Positions 22,735 to 34,566 of a stretch of 63,488 nt of DNA are shown here, piece after piece. Origin of the DNA: Nemertoderma westbladi (Eukaryota > Xenacoelomorpha > Nemertodermatida > Nemertodermatidae). The stretch covers positions 1-63,488 of the forward strand of contig JAUCBJ010000480.1 of assembly GCA_032718475.1 (NCBI GenBank), read 5' to 3'. Numbering within the stretch: the stretch's first letter is position 1; each line of letters opens with the position of its first letter. Made by a program: the position numbers and the translations under genes. The notes beneath the pieces are model-generated. The model did not search any database and was not told the DNA's origin. It saw nothing but the letters and a program-made list of their open reading frames with translations.

Positions 22735-23104
22735 GTTAGTGAAGAACCGACTTAGCACTTTTATTGCACAAGTTCCATTAATAGTGCACAACTTATTAAA
22801 AAACTGGGATGTTTTTTGGCATTAGTGATAGTGAGTTATATTTATTACGCTATATAGTAAGAATAGAATTGTAATAAAATTACTAGGACTTCCATTTTAG
22901 TACACAACACACAAAAACTTTTATAGTTAGTTTAAGGCTATACTGCCTTCACTATAGCCTTCATAATGATCTGTTAAGGGAGCGGCTGCAGAAACAGTTC
23001 CTGTATACCCCCAAAGCACCCTGGACTGACCACAGAATTCGGAAGTGCCAAGAGGATCTCTACTATTATAATCGGCCTTTAATAGTCAATAATAATCAAC
23101 TATG
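22735..23104. other. Intron d, 5' part, no feature recognised
   Basis: AT-rich intronic sequence immediately after the exon d donor. No coding or repeat structure was identified before the LINE fragment that starts near 23105. Confidence 0.4.
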
Positions 23105-24458
23105 CTAATTTTCTCCATGGGGCTTCCAAAGCACAAGATTGTGCACAGGCTGGTCCTCATGGCGAAAGTAATGGAATAAGGCAACGATTTTGAACATTTC
23201 TTCGGCGAACATCGCGAAATTTCGCAAACATTGCGATTTTTGCGAAAATCGCGAAATTTTGCAAACGTCGCGATCTTTTGTGTTTACCAAATTCAATAAT
23301 AAGCTGATAATATATCTCAATATCAGCATCAGTCAGTATATTATTTATATAATACAGTAATATATAGTCATTATGTATAATTTTGATACATAGAATAACA
23401 CAGGCCAGCAGGCCATTAACACGGTATACTTACATAGCAGTACAGCAGTACTGCAGTAAGACGGTATGGTACGCACACGACTCCTACCGGTACCCGTTAC
23501 ATGAACTCTCCATTATACAGTACAACAGTTCATACCAAATACTATAGGGTGGAGCTTCGTAAACGTCGCGATCTTCACGATATTTTGTGTTTACCAATAC
23601 TATAGGTGGAGCTTCGCAAACGTCGCGATCTTCGCGATATTTTGTGTACGTCGCGAAGTTTTGTGTTTACGAATAGAATACTATACTGTAGGTGGATAAT
23701 CTTAGAAGAAATCTCGACGTTTGCGAAATTTCGCGATCTTCGCCTAGAAATGTTCAAAATCGTTGCCCTAATGAAGCAATTTCATGCAAAGCTGAGGCGG
23801 CCTTGTTTAAGTGAAAGCTTGGGGGAACCAATGAGACACATACAATGTTATATAGTGTAGGATTGCCGATGCGTGCATTGTACTTACTACTTATACAATA
23901 TACAATGAACCCGACGTAGCATTCTTGTGAATGTGCCATCCAGAGATTTGGTGTCCTCAGCATTTAGAGCCCAGCATGGACTCCCATAGAGGAGCACTGG
24001 AACTACTGCTGCTCTAATTAATCATAATTCATACCCTATGTGTGACTTCAAAATTCGTGATTAAAATTCAATGCTACACCTCCCCTTTACGTATAATGTA
24101 TTAATAATTAATTAATAATAATAATAATAATAATTAATAATGTTAATGTATTAACCTGACTTCCGGGTACGTGATCCCAGGTAACATAAGTCGTCCACAT
24201 GCTCAAGACATTTCCTGAGGTGCTGAACATCGTGAGCGAGAGACTGAATCGAAGGCCTTGGAGAAGTTTACAAAGAAAGATAACAGCCAGATGTCTGTCT
24301 TTCTTTTTTGATAACTCCTCAATTATCCTTCTAAGTGCCAAAATGGGCTCCATGATGGTTCCACGACCTATACGGAACCCGTACTGATTTCCATGTAGCA
24401 GTCTCTCAACCATCATTATTGTCCTACCAGTCAGTGCAGTGCACCGGTTTCTGTACAA
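23105..24458 (-). pseudogene. Decayed LINE copy, antisense in ZSWIM intron d
   Basis: The minus strand encodes broken RT pieces related to the copy at 9905-11021: MMVERLLHGNQYGFRIGR and MEPILALRRIIEELSKKKDR near 24270-24400, a tail piece near 23760-24010, and HEDQPVHNLVLWKPHGEN near 23105-23165. The tail is split by an inserted MITE (about 23178-23773). Stops and gaps show that it is dead. Confidence 0.8.
23178..23773. mobile_element. MITE with inverted ends nested in the LINE copy
   Basis: The left end GGCAACGATTTTGAACATTT and the right end reversed (AGGGCAACGATTTTGAACAT) form terminal inverted repeats. They continue, with small differences, through GCGAAATTTCGCAAAC for about 45 bp. The interior has many GCGAAA/TTTCGC motifs and no coding frame. 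Flanks read ...AATAA and TAATG..., so the duplication is TAA or an imperfect longer one; a PIF/Harbinger-like origin is possible but unproven. Confidence 0.7.
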
Positions 24459-24575
24459 TTCAACAATTGCCTTAATTGGCTCGTTTGCTAATATACAGAC
24501 TTAGTGTAAAAAAATAACCGAATGGTATCTCTGATGTGATTTTCCCCTGACGGCGGGTTTACTTTATAAGTACAA

Positions 24576-24935
24576 TGCACATAAAACCGCCTCCGCTTTG
24601 CAGGGCATTGTTTTCGCCGTGAGGACCTGCCTGTGGACAATCTTGTGGTTTTGCAGCCCCTTGGAGAAAATAAGCATGCTGGACAGCCCATGACTTTCGT
24701 GAGACGCCTCCTAAAGGACACTGGCCTTGAAGATACGGATATTCTCGCGAAAGTCATGGGGGATAGGGAGTTGTGGAGGTGCAACTTTGTTGATAAGCCG
24801 GCATAGCATTCTCAATACACGCTGCATTGTGCATGCCAATTGTGGATTGCATTTTGCATGGTGGTGGCAAAATAATAATTTTTGTTATGCCAGCACAGTA
24901 TCTCTATGTGCAGCTTCAATGCAGCAGGCCGATAA
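24576..24935 (+). pseudogene. LINE 3' end fragment
   Basis: The plus strand carries the end of the same LINE family as 9905-11021: RLRFAGHCFRREDLPVDNL..., LLKDTGLEDTDILAKVMGD, RELWRCNFVDKPA. The shared 3' UTR follows, ending GCAGGCCGATAACAATAGTA. It lies head to head with the minus-strand copy at 23105-24458, so this intron took at least two insertions of the family. Confidence 0.85.
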
Positions 24936-25449
24936 CAATAGTAGTATTCGCCTAAAATTGTAATTGTAATAAGTTTTTGGTTATGAAATTAAACACGACG
25001 GAGAACTCAAAGAGCGCACCAGACTAAAATCACAAATATACCTAACAATAATCAATGTAAACGATTTAAAAATATCAAATAATATCAATTAAATACAAAA
25101 TTTAATATTAAAATTATGCATGAAATTGATTTAAAAAAAATAAAGAAAAAAAACTAAAAATATAAGCGGTAAAAATGTATTTTGTTTTAAATTTATTTAT
25201 GATGTTGATATGCTTGGATCATGCCAATGAGAGAGTTTGACTGCCCAGACCGAATAGCAGTGTATCCGTTTATGTGTATCCAGGTTCGTCCGGGATTGTC
25301 GACAAAAATCTGTCTAGTCGCGAAATGTATATTTCCAAGGAGCATCCGGATAGTTCTCGGATGCTACTCGGAAGAGCATTATAAGCAGTTTCGTTCCAAA
25401 CACAGTAAAGATCGTTTCTACTAACGATTTTACTTTAGGGCTGCGTTTA

Positions 25450-26185
25450 TGATAGAGAATGATCTCCACTTGGTGAAAACTCATATATGAGAGTAAGTTG
25501 TACTTGGTGGGAACTTTTCCTTCAATCTATTCTGACTTTGTGAAAACTCATATAAGTTACAGTAAAACCATTCTGACTTGGTTTCAACTCACATGAGTTT
25601 CGTCTATACTTTTGGTTATCAGCTGCCAGGAAGGTAGCATTGACTTTTCTGTCAACGTCACCAGGCCCATTGTAGTTGAATGGCTCCAGATGATCAGTAT
25701 AGGCTAAACAACACGGTATTAAAGCGTGGGAAAATTGTCTAATTTCAACTAATGGCCGTTTCGTTGTTTAAGTCACAGAAACAAACTGTATGCACCAATT
25801 GGAAGGTAATTTTATCCTCTTTCAGATGATATATAACGGTCTCTGAAGTTGAAAATTACGCAGTATATCGCTAATTTACTAATTCGCAGCTATTTTAAAA
25901 TAATTAGTCTTATGAATAATTTTCAAGCCATTCTTTTCACCAAGGAAGAATAGCAGAAAAATATAATCTCTACCAAGTCCAGACGTTGGCTCGTAAACTC
26001 ATGAGTTTTCACCAAGTTAACTAATTCTTATTAAAAAAGCCCCACCAAGAGGGAATATACTTGCGATAACTCAAATATGAGTTCTCACCAAGTCAGATAA
26101 GTTTACTACCATTAGAATTATAAAAATTCCCTCCAAGTGGAATTGGCCGTCCCAAAACTCATAAGTTTACACTAGTTTAAGGGTT
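25450..26185. repeat. Foldback region built from inverted ACTTGGTGAAAACTCAT motifs
   Basis: The motif CACTTGGTGAAAACTCATAT and diverged copies occur in direct orientation near 25457, 25498, 25540 and 25575. Their reverse complement (ACTCATGAGTTTTCACCAAG) occurs near 25999, 26070 and 26130. No coding frame is present. This is most likely an old foldback MITE in ZSWIM intron d. Confidence 0.6.
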
Positions 26186-26450
26186 AATACTTTATTACTT
26201 AACTTAATACTTTACCCCGCTGTGGGTGTAGAGACAGCGAGAAAAAAATCATTGGAAAAATGGGCGAGTTATTAATTTTATAATGTCAATTTTATATCAT
26301 TTTATATTGTACCTTTACAAATATCCCTTCAGCGTATAATAAAATGTAGAGTAAGCTATCACACCATTGTAATAAATAGTACTCTTGTATTGGTAGAGAT
26401 TTAATAATATAGTAATAATTGTTTATTTATCTATGTCTTCGTTACCATAG

Positions 26451-26652
26451 CGACGTGAATTCCCTTTACCTGAGTTCTACGGCGCCGCCCGCGGCTGCCG
26501 AATGGGCCACGTTGCTACGACCTGTGCGTGGGCGGGAACCCGAGGGGATGTGGAACCTTCTCTCTATAGTTCGCGAGATGTTTAAACGGCGAGACAGAAA
26601 CTCTGTGACCCTTCTCGAGGTTCTCACCGAGGAGTGTATCGCATCCGACCAG
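26451..26652 (+). CDS. ZSWIM5/6: ZSWIM4/5/6-like protein, exon e
   Basis: An exon of 202 nt after TTACCATAG, ending GACCAG/GTACGT. One leading nt is followed by 67 codons: DVNSLYLSSTAPPAAAEW, LLRPVRGREPEG, NLLSIVREMFKRRD, LLEVLTEECIASDQ. This is one of the most conserved stretches of ZSWIM5/6. The five exons together give about 313 aa in one continuous phase. The next expected exon (IIGWWYS in vertebrates) was not seen in the remaining 37 kb, so either the next intron is very long or the gene is broken here. Confidence 0.95.
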
Positions 26653-26696
26653 GTACGTGTCTCTAAGTTGTAACCCCATTGTAACGCCTTTGGTAC

Positions 26697-27545
26697 ACTA
26701 TGTCCCGGAATATAGTGTCGATATAAATCCCCCCACCAAGAAGAAAATCTTAATGAGATTGCATGAAATTTCAACCAGAGTTAGTTTCACCACCCTCCTC
26801 CTTACTGGGTGAGCCAGAATTTTTATTTTCGCTTTAATTCTTTAGCTACAAGCGTTTGAAAAAAGTGTTTCCGACGATATTGCACCAGTCGTACTGCTGT
26901 TATTCTTGAATCTTAAGCGATTTGTTGGTACCAATGGAAAGCTGGGCATGCAAGCAAGGATGTAAAAACATTTGATTCTTGGGCTAGAGTTTCGTATAAA
27001 ACTGCAATTTTAAAACATATGTCATTGTTACTATGGCAACATTGAAGAGTTTTAGAACAATAGAAAAGTATTATATACTATTCTGGAACATAAATAAGAT
27101 AAGAAATAATAATGTTCTAAAACATATAGCTAGTTTTTTTAATTTAGAAATAGCTCTTAAATTTAACAAATAATACAATTTTTTACCGGTAGATACATTT
27201 TTTAATAATAATATAAATAAATAAATTTTTTTTTATTACTAGCTATTTTAAATTTAAAAAATTACTAGCTATATGTTCTAGAACAATAATTTTTTTATTT
27301 TATTTTTGTTCTAGAATAGTGTATATTACATATTTTTTGTTCTAGAACTCTACACTGTTGCCATGGTAACAATGATTTATGTTTTAAAAATGCAGTTCTA
27401 TATGGAACTGTTACCGATTTTTGGTTGGGAAATAGCTGAGTTTATGGGCATTCGAAAGTAGCATGTTGTATTTGCTTCCCCTGTAGGCCATTTATTCTAT
27501 TTAATAAATACACCCCAGTTCTAGAACATTTTCCTTATCATGTAC
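26697..27545 (+). repeat. MITE family 1, single arm, interrupted
   Basis: Same family as 30770-31706 and 54045-54610: TGTCCCGGAATATAGTGTCG at the outer end, then CTTAATGAGATTGCATGAAA, ACTGGGTGAGCCAGAATTTT and TTGTTGGTACCAATGGAAAG. A nested palindrome interrupts it (about 26985-27408), after which the family sequence resumes at GAAATAGCTGAG and ends near TTCTAGAACATTTT. Poorly conserved and non-coding. Confidence 0.8.
26985..27408. repeat. Palindromic insertion inside MITE family 1
   Basis: Ends are inverted copies: TATAAAACTGCAATTTTAAA at the left, and TTTTAAAAATGCAGTTCTAT at the right. GTTACTATGGCAAC pairs with GTTGCCATGGTAAC further in, and TTCTAGAACA motifs recur. The centre is AT-rich. 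This looks like a second, younger foldback element. Confidence 0.65.
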
Positions 27546-27587
27546 CAATCCCATCTCCATGATTATCCAGGTTTATCATTAATTATC

Positions 27588-27624
27588 GCTTTTTGTTTAC
27601 ATATTGCTGGGGCAACAAACCAGT
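27588..27624. repeat. 37-bp target-site duplication of LINE, left copy
   Basis: Identical to 30723-30759; begins GCTTTTTGTTTACATATT and ends CAACAAACCAGT. It marks both ends of the minus-strand LINE 27625-30722. Confidence 0.95.
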
Positions 27625-30600
27625 ATTTTTTTTTTTTTTTTTATAGCTACACCCCGTGTCGGGGTAAAAGTTTTATTTAATAATTAATTGATAAAATATA
27701 AATAAGAATTAATATAACTCAATAAAAGTAATTTATAATAGCGTATCCCAGTAATATATGTCACATCTTGGCCAGTTCGGATAGTGAAGGGCAGAGTTGA
27801 CATGCTAAAGCGTGGTATCGGTCAGCGCAGGGCAGACTGCAATACCGGCAGATGCAGGAATCGGCAGGTTCGTGGAAACCTATCCCCGTCCCACACAGTC
27901 GGTGATGGAAGCCGTGGACTGTCGCCCTCGTGACTACATGTCGGTTTCGCTGTCCAGCTGTACGCCACGTGGAAGACTGAAAAGCTGGGCCCCTGGTGTA
28001 ACCTTCGTCGATAAAGTTCTGTTGGCGCTCGTCACGAAATTGTCTGTACTGTTGAAATACATCTGGGTTAAAAGCGTTGGGATATTTCCGGATAATGTCG
28101 TCGGTACACGTAGATTCCCCCACTAAGTTTAATGCTAAAGTCGCTGATGATGACGTATGTATCCTGAGCAGCCGTTTGATAAAAGCGGCTTTACATTTGT
28201 CGATTTCTTTTAAATTTCGCAAGTTCAGAAAGGGACCAAATTCTTGTATACAGTATGTCATAATGGGAAGTATTTTACCGTGAAATATAATCATGCCAGA
28301 CCGGACTGACATTAAGTGTAATTTAGTTAGACTCCCAATAATCTTGAAAATATTCAGTTTCTTCTCCGCAATATGTTGAGAAAAGGATAGTGAGGTCTGC
28401 AAAGTCAAGCCCAGATACTCGTAATCATTCACTATTTCTATCAATGAGTCACCAAAATAAAATTTGTCTGTGTTGGCTATGCGACCAGCTTTTCGAAATT
28501 TGACCATCTTAGATTTCTTCATGTTAACAATCATTCCATTTTTAATACACCAATTATATAATACATCCAGTGCTCTTCTAATCAATTCAGGATTCTCAGA
28601 GTAAATGACAAGGTCATCTGCGTAAAAAATAAACAATAGGTCGTTGCCAATTTCTCTGAGACTATCTGCTAGGTCTACTAAGAATAAAATAAAACATGTT
28701 TGGCGAGAAGCAGTCACCTTGGAGTATACCTCGCAGCTGCTGAATAAATCTAGAGAAACGTAGACCATCAAAGACGATAATATAATTCTGGAGCAGGTTC
28801 TTAATTAAATTGAAGAGTTTACCTTTTATTCCGAAGTTATATAACTTTACCAGTAATAGAGAGCGGTTGACCATGTCAAAGGCCTTTGTGAAGTCTACAA
28901 AAAGTACGTACATTTTGTTACCCGATCGACCCGAGATTGCAGAGAGTAGTTTAGAAACCGCCTGACGAGTTGACCTTCCTTTAGAGAAACCAAACTGTTC
29001 CGGAGGTATTTTTTCTTTTAGAAACTCGCAGACCCTCGAGTTTATGATTGATGTTAAGACTTTTAGCATAGTACATATGAGAGCAATGCCGCGGTAGTTG
29101 GATGGATCCGTTAACCCACCTCTGCCCTTGTAAAGCAACTTAATTATGCTGTTTTTCCAAGCCGAGGGTAATTTCCCAGCAGATAAACATAGATTAAATA
29201 ATGTGCATAGAGTTACAATTAATAAAATTCCCAGGTGCTTTAAGTGTTCGTAGTAGATCCCGTCTGGGCCACTGGCTTTTTTGTTAGGTGTTTCCTCGAT
29301 AACGCTTCGAACTTCTGCATCCTTAAAATCTCTGTTGTACCATGCGTCTTTTGATAGTTCATTGTCATCCGGTTTTGGAGTATCTAGGGTTTGTGGGCCA
29401 AGCCCTGGAGACCCTAGCAACTCACTGAAATGTTTTTCGATGACATTGGCATCAATGGGCGCAACTCTATGACTGCTTGACTTATGCAGTAACCATGGGT
29501 TCATATTTGAATCTTTAACTTTTTCACTCAGTTCAGTCTGTTCATAGCCCGCACGCTTAGATTTCACTAGATTATTATATCGTCGGCGTAAACCCCAATA
29601 GACCAGTTGATTGTCATGTCTACGTCTGAATACATCCATTAACTCTCCCTTTAGTTGCCTGCATTCACTGTCGAACCAAGGTTTGTGGTGGGAAAAGCGC
29701 TTTGTGGAAGACGTTGAATCGGTGATTGCCCTTGAGAGAGACATACAAGCGGCGTCTATGTCACCCTCTTCCAGATACTCCATGGTATTAGCAGTTTGTG
29801 CGTGTCCAACAAACTTTCCGTATGAAATGCGCCGAGAGTAATTCCGTTTAAAATCATTTGTAGTAGGGGTTGCTGATACTGAGTACTTGCATGTTATAGT
29901 AACAGGCCAGTGTTTGCGCATTGATGTTGGCATGACTAGTGCCGGGTTTGTATAATTGGCTTGACTTTGGTTATTCATAATCGGCCTGACGAACAGCAAA
30001 TCTATTACACTGTCTCCCTGGGGTGAGTGATAAGTAATTTCGTTTTTGTCGGAGACGCATATCAGTCCAAAAGATTCCAGGCATCTAACTAGTCTGTCTC
30101 CACGGTTTCCCTTGTCTAGGCGGCAGTTAAAGTCACCGCCTATGAGAATAGATTTATCCGGGTCAAGCTTCGAGATTTCATTTGTGATCTGAAGGCATAT
30201 TTCCTCCACTGGTTGGTTAGGCTGGAAATAAAACACCATATACTGTGACGTAGTTGTATTTATTGCAACATGATTACTTGATTGGTTAATTAGGTTAGGA
30301 TTTAGCCAAGGTTTCACCAGTATGGCAAGGCCTCCGGAAGGACGCGCACTATTGGGTTTGACAGCTGGTTGCATATAAGCGTAGTAACCGGGAATCCTGT
30401 TAGACAAATCTGTTGATGTATATAACGTTTCGGTGCACAGCATCACATCAGCGTTGTTAGTAACTAATTCTGATGAGAAATGATCAGTTAAATATTGTAA
30501 ACCTTCCACGTTCCACAGTCTCACACTAATGGTTGCCATAATTGGTTGATTATTGCATCCTCCAGTAGGGGGGGCTGCCACGCTGTGGGGGGCTGTAGGA

Positions 30601-30722
30601 TCGCCTGGCGAGGTGGCAGACGCGCCATTGGGCGCGAGTTGGGCGCTGAATCCGGGGGGGACCACGGCGGTGGACGTGGGCACACGTTGGGGGTTGAGTC
30701 CGGGGGGGACCACGGCGGTGGG
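27625..30722 (-). mobile_element. APE-type LINE with poly(A) tail and 37-bp target duplication
   Basis: Minus-strand element. The 3' end at 27625 starts with a T-run (the poly(A) tail on the sense strand) preceded by a small hairpin at 27651-27665. The 5' end abuts the second duplication at 30723. The frame is open up to the 5' end, so the copy may be 5'-truncated within a longer proline-rich N-terminus. It inserted into DNA carrying foldback repeats of MITE family 1. Confidence 0.95.
27761..30539 (-). pseudogene. LINE ORF: apurinic endonuclease, reverse transcriptase, C-terminal Cys/His domain (one frameshift)
   Basis: From the first ATG (30539, reading leftwards; the frame is open upstream to 30722). 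The endonuclease shows WNVEGLQ, LCTETLY, GGDFNCR and SVIDLLFV. RT shows ASGPDGIYYEHLK, FVDFTKAFD, GILQGDCFSP and FYADDLVIYS. The tail has RNRHVVTRATVHGFHHRLCG and the possible zinc cluster CRYCSLPCADRYHALAC, ending at 27761. A single one-base gain in a T-rich run near 28690 separates PNMF from LFLVDLAD; all else looks intact. The frameshift could be real, programmed or an assembly error. The protein would nick target DNA and reverse-transcribe its own RNA. Confidence 0.9.
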
Positions 30723-30759
30723 GCTTTTTGTTTACATATTGCTGGGGCAACAAACCAGT
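30723..30759. repeat. 37-bp target-site duplication of LINE, right copy
   Basis: Perfect match to 27588-27624. Confidence 0.95.
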
Positions 30760-30769
30760 GTTATATCCG

Positions 30770-31706
30770 TATTCACCATGTCCCAGAATAGTGTCGTAAT
30801 TCAGTGACACGCCCCCCCCCCCCCCCCCCCCCTAATTTTTCTACAAATCTTAATGAGATTGCATGAAATTTGAAACAGAGATAGTTTCACCTCCCGACCA
30901 CTGACTGGGTGAGCCAGAATTTTTATTTTTGCTTCCAATCTTTAGCTACATGCATTTAAAAAAATGTCTCCAGCGATATTACACCAGTTACACCGCAGTT
31001 ATTCTTCTACCTTATAGCTGTTTGTTGGTACCAATGGAAAGCTGGCCATGCAAGGATTCCAAATATGTAACACAATTTGAATTTCGTTGAAAAATAGCTG
31101 AGATATGGGCGTTCAAATGTTGCATGGTTTTGCACCTGCGCGAGGCTATTTTATTATATTTAATAAATACATCATAATCTGGAATATTTTGTTTATCCAA
31201 ATACGTAGCTGGGCAACAATGCATTACATCTTTAATCATACTATTACGTAGTTACATTTAAAAGATTTATAGATACATTTAAAAAATGTTCCAGAATATG
31301 GTTTATTTATTAAATAGAATAAAATAGCCCCGCGCCGGTGCATAACCATGCAACATTTGAACGCTCATATCTCAGCTAATTTTCAACGAAATTCAAATTG
31401 TGTTACATATTTGGAATCTTTGCATGACCAGCTTTTCATTGGTACATAAGGTGGCTTTTCATAAGGAGGTAGAAGAATAACTGCGGTGTAACTGGTGTAA
31501 TATCGCTGGAGACACTTTTTTTAAACGCTTGTAGCTAAAGATTGAAAGCAAAAATAAAAATTCTGGCTCACCCAGTCAGTGGTCGGGAGGTGAAACTATC
31601 TCTGTTTCAAATTTCATGCAATCTCATTAAGATATGTATAAAAATTAGGGGGGGGGGGGGGGGTGTCACTGAATTACGACACTATATTCTGGAACATGGT
31701 GTAATA
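30770..31706. repeat. MITE family 1, inverted pair (foldback)
   Basis: Two arms of about 420-450 bp (30770-31195 and 31286-31706) are reverse complements with about 90% identity by eye. The outer ends carry TCCAGAATAT-like termini next to runs of about 20 C (30813-30832) and about 17 G (31648-31664). The spacer between arms is about 90 bp. The same inverted pairing recurs at 54045-54610, suggesting that the palindrome itself is the transposing unit. Confidence 0.85.
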
Positions 31707-31761
31707 TTTATAATTATTAATTTAATTAAACAATTAAAATATACGCAAATAACAGATGACT

Positions 31762-31888
31762 ACTTTCTATATATCTATATATATTCTATATATATATATA
31801 TATTCCACATATTTTATATATTCTATATATATATATATATTCCACATATTTTATATATTCTATATATATATATTCCCTATATTCTAGG
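31762..31888. repeat. AT microsatellite with TATTCCACATATTTTATA units
   Basis: TATATA runs interspersed with two copies of TTCCACATATTTTATATATT. No other content is recognised between 31707 and 32370. Confidence 0.85.
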
Positions 31889-32379
31889 GCATGCATGATG
31901 TACTCCTGATTTTTCGAGGTTATTTACTTCAAACATGAATTTATTCAAGATTGTGATATATTATGAGATTATACTAGCTAGTAATTATTGATTGTACTAA
32001 AAAAACTATATATTTAAAACGCTGCTACGCAAGGTGGAACTGCGATGGAAGTAGCTAAATTTAACCTCCATTTTTGTACTGTACTGTGTACTAAATTACT
32101 AGCTACCATCTTACTGACAGAAGGTCAAATATTTGTTATAGAAAAAAAACCTCATGATAAAAGCCTTTTTCATACGAAAACAATTGGTCAAACTATCATG
32201 GGTACCCAAGGTGTACCGGTGAGGTTACATCGCGTTTCGGCAACAGTCGCGATTCGCAAAAAAGTTGCGATTCGGCAAAAAGTTTTGTTTTTTAATAATT
32301 AAAATTGGAGTGGTCTTCATGACAAATATTATGCGGTATTAATAAGTATCTTCGAGACGCGTATCAAAAATCTTCATTT

Positions 32380-32799
32380 TTGAAGAAAATGCTTGGCTTG
32401 CCACTAAATGCCTCATCAACCCTAGCTCACAACCTTGTCGGCGAGAAAACCCTCACTGAGACTACTCTACTTAAATTCCCGAACTCGTTCAACTCCGATT
32501 CCATTTCACAATACAAAGCCTTCAGAACCGAACGCCAGAACGCTTTCATTGCTGAAGGTTTTCTTAATGGCCCTGCGTTTTCCAACACCGCATGGAGAAG
32601 AACCGGACAGAAAAACCGTCACGTCATCACAAGAACCACCTCACATGGTTTTCATCACAAGCTTTGCACCAACACTCGCCTTTTCCATGACCGCTCCGTC
32701 TCTTGTGTTTGCAAATTCTCTAACCTAAGTTGCGAAGACAAGTACCACGTGCTATCATGCTCCTCATCCCCATCTCTCTCCGCACTAGCAAACGAATAA
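32380..32799 (+). pseudogene. 5'-truncated LINE, C-terminal domain
   Basis: An open frame of about 139 aa whose end matches the LINE at 27625-30722 at roughly half of positions: HNLVGEKTLTE, FPNSFNSDSISQYKAFR, GFLNGPAFSNTAWR, RTGQKNRHVITRTTSHGFHH, with the Cys/His cluster CKFSNLSCEDKYHVLSC. It belongs to a related but distinct LINE family. Only the C-terminal part and 3' UTR are present (to about 33132). The UTR is AT-rich and ends with the hairpin GCCCCGCACGGGGGC (33105-33119) and an A-run. Confidence 0.88.
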
Positions 32800-33235
32800 T
32801 TTAACTTTGTAAACCTTTATATTTTTTTTTCATTATCTAACCCACTCTCAATTTTACTGAAAATTTTTATATAATAAAATATATATTTTATATTATTTTA
32901 TATTATTTTATATTATGTTGGTTGAGAATAAACTGTTTTTATCATTTGTGCTTTTAATGATATGTTATATATTAAATTAATTGAGACTCTTAGATTACTG
33001 TACCATAAATACTGATAGATACTCGTATAATTTGTGCACTGTATGTAAATTTATTCCATATATTCACTGTTGATTCTACCCTGACAAATTGAGCTAATAT
33101 ATTTGCCCCGCACGGGGGCGTATCTTTCTTTAAAAAAAAAATAAGTAAACTAATATAATTTTATTCTTAAATTGTTACTTTTTCGCTCGAATATACCCCA
33201 ACATCGGGAGAAAAGGTTACGGCTAATCTCCCAAA

Positions 33236-34566
33236 AAATTAGCCGTAACGCGACAGTAACCGTAACGCGACAGTAACCGTAACGCGACAGTAGCCGTAAC
33301 GCGACAGTGGCCGTAACGCGACAGTAGCCGTAACGCGACAGTAGCCGTAACGCGATAGTAGCCGTAACGCGACAGTAGCCGTAACGCGACAGTAGCCGTA
33401 ACGCGACAGTAGCCGTAACGCGACAGTAGCCGCAACGCGACAGTAGCCGCAACGCGACAGTAGCCGTAACGCGATAGTAGCCGTAACGCGACAGTAGCCG
33501 TAACGCGACAGTAGCCGTAACGCGACAGTAGCCGCAACGCGACAGTAGCCGCAACGCGACAGTAGCCGTAACGCGACAGTAGCCGTAACGCGACAGTAGC
33601 CGTAACGCGAACAGTAGCCGTAACGCGACAGTAGCCGTAACGCGACAGTAGCCGCAACGCGACAGTAGCCGTAACGCGACAGTAGCCGTAACGCGACAGT
33701 AGCCGTAACGGGACAGTGAGCCGTAACGCGACAGTAGCAGTAACGCGACAGTACCGTAACGCGACAGTAGCCGTAACGCGACAGTAGCCGTAACGCGACA
33801 GTAGCCGTAACGCGAACAGTAGCCGTAACGCGACAGTAGCCGTAACGTCAGACAGTAGACGTAACGCGACAGTAGCAGTAAAGCGACAGTGACCGAAACG
33901 CGACAGTAATCCTAACGTCAGTACATACCGTAACGCGACAGTAGCCGTAACGCGACAGTGAGCCGTAACGCGACAGTAGCCGTAACGTGACAGTAACCGT
34001 AACGCGACAGTAGCAGTAAAGGGACAGTGAGCCGAAACGCGACAGTAGCCGTAACGCGTACAGTACCGTAACGCGACAGTAGCCGTAACGCTACAGTAGC
34101 TACGTAACGCGACAGTAGCAGTAAAGGGACAGTGACCGAAACGCGACAGTAATCCTAACGTCAGTAAACATAACGTAACGCGACAGTAGCCGTAACGCGA
34201 CAGTAGACCGTAACGCGACAGTAGCAGTAAAGGGACAGTGACCGAAACGCGACAGTATCCGTAACGCGGACAGTACCGTAACGCGACAGTAGCCGTAACG
34301 CGACAGTACCGTAACGCGACAGTAGCCGTAACGTCGACAGTAGACGTAACGCGACAGTAGCCGTAACGGGACAGTTGACCGTAACGCGACAGTAATCCTA
34401 ACGTCAGTAAACATAACGTAACGCGACAGTAGCAGTAAAGGGACAGTGCCGAAACGCGACAGTAGCAGTAAAGGGACAGTGACCGAAACGCGACAGTAAT
34501 CCTAACGTCAGTAAACATAGCGTAACGCGACAGTAGCCGTAACGCGACAGTGAGCCGTAACGCGAC
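33236..34566 (+). repeat. 17-bp satellite CGTAACGCGACAGTAGC
   Basis: About 75-80 units. The left half is uniform; the right half mixes variants (GTAAAGGGACAGTGACC, AATCCTAACGTCAGTA). CpG-rich in an AT-rich setting. The 465-aa minus-strand frame and its neighbours are by-products of the repeat. Confidence 0.97.
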
